NCBI GenBank assembly: GCA_036172665.1
Contig: CM069870.1
Coordinates: 60,884,212-60,948,211 of the forward strand
Direction: 5' to 3'
Source: Prosopocoilus inquinatus
Lineage: Eukaryota > Arthropoda > Insecta > Coleoptera > Lucanidae
DNA: 64,000 nucleotides
In this document: positions 63,205 to 64,000 of the stretch, one piece after another
How the letters are laid out: each line of letters starts with the position of its first letter
How positions within the stretch are numbered: the stretch's first letter is position 1
The notes under the pieces: model-generated
The model's database searches: none
What the model saw: only the letters and a program-made list of their open reading frames with translations
Told to the model about the DNA's origin: nothing
Program-made: the position numbers and the translations under genes

Positions 63205-64000
63205 GTAAGTTGGATCGTAAGTTCGCCCAAAACTTAGATTTAGAGTTTTTAAGAGCAACCAAAAGACGAACCCCAGGAAACATTCTGAATTTATTTTTAC
63301 TCATGGCATAGCATGGGTACATTACCCTATTTCTTATAGTTACAAGATTTGGTTCAATTTCTTGAATTATACAGGAAAATATATCAAAAGTTTAAATTAA
63401 TCATAAGCTATCTGAAGAAATATAACGTGTTCTATCTCCAAAGTAAATCTGTAGCCCAAACATTTCTTTTTGTACAAGAAATATGGATAATTTGGAAAGT
63501 CCTTTAGACACCGTTTAGGGTATCGAAATTTCATTTAGGTACAGGTTGGCCATGCGAGTATTCACACCACCTTTAACTTTGTTATTTAATTAATTAATTT
63601 AGAAAGAAATCTTTATTACAAAATTTATACAGATTAATTCAAAGTTTCTGCTGATGTTTACAGAAAAACAAATGACCATCGCTAACTGAGATATTGACTG
63701 AAATTGTATATATTTTTTTTTTAATGATACACTCGGTGTATTTATACATATTTGGATTCTAAAATAAATTGTAGTGGCATATAATCTAAACGAGTACATA
63801 AAAGATATTCGTGTTTAATGAATGATGAAGAAGTGTAACTGGGCTTAACGCCACCAAGTGTATGCGCGCCTTAAAGTAATAATACGTTTATTGATTTGAC
63901 ATTGAAGAACGTTGGAAAACCAGTAAAGCATAATGTCAAACCAAAAGATACGCCGTCAGTGAGCTTGTAAGGTGCAAACTGTTCATGGCGTACCTAAAAC
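63205..64000 (+). other. E93: Start of next E93 intron
   Basis: It begins GTAAGTTGGATC. No further exon is recognised before the window ends. AT-rich; ATTAATTAATTTAG at about 63588-63601 is the only TAAT cluster noted. Confidence 0.6.

Noticed and set aside
62614..63258. Open frames on the minus strand opposite the E93 exon
   Set aside because: They are antisense shadows of a GC-rich coding exon. The + strand has matching splice sites, phase and recognisable E93 protein.
1..64000. CRISPR arrays, bacterial operons, ribosome binding sites
   Set aside because: The exon-intron structure, insect transcription factor and eukaryotic retroelements show nuclear insect DNA. The tandem repeats lack regular short repeat-spacer organisation.

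Overview
The window is AT-rich DNA from an insect nuclear genome. The only host gene I can recognise is the steroid-response transcription factor E93 (Eip93F / Mblk-1), on the + strand. The rest is intron or flanking DNA filled with transposable elements. The arthropod assignment rests on the E93 exons together with BEL/Pao, Penelope-like and several LINE families. The order (beetle or other) cannot be fixed from this sequence alone.

Host gene. Two internal E93 exons are visible: 38631-38962 and 62810-63204. Their splice phases agree, and joining them reads through HGVL/SPRPTDSESS. Between them lies a 23,847 bp phase-0 intron. The first exon has a 3' splice site on its left, so an earlier exon lies in the left part of the window or beyond it. 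I could not find it. The HTH exon(s) must lie to the right of the window.

Left part (1-38630). A (+) LINE is nested in a (-) LINE (672-4570). A fold-back element, a duplicated sequence and spacer follow. Then comes a complete BEL/Pao LTR retrotransposon on the - strand (9154-15808), with two 629 bp LTRs that look identical, an AAATA target duplication, a tRNA-Tyr-type primer site and one open 1720-aa gag-pol frame. To its right are a Penelope-like (PLE) 3'-end relic, MITEs, and a 3.3 kb PLE unit made of inverted copies (24778-28109) with a 12 bp target duplication. A block of degenerate long repeats (30818-35275) is interrupted by a second PLE family (33470-35040). A third PLE fragment and an RTE-like LINE relic complete this part.

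E93 intron (38963-62809). It holds a pyrimidine-rich tandem-repeat array with a 98 bp-arm palindrome, further tandem duplications, several terminal-inverted-repeat (fold-back/MITE) elements, two LINE remnants, a PLE fragment, and a 3 x 100 bp tandem repeat.

The most interesting signal is a set of hammerhead-ribozyme-like motifs 3' of, or in place of, the GIY-YIG endonuclease in the PLE copies. One copy has a complete conserved core with a self-complementary ACGU stem III. In another, a 175 bp pogo/Tigger-like MITE sits in the loop of stem II, and the inverted sister arm preserves the empty site. All sequence comparisons were made by eye.
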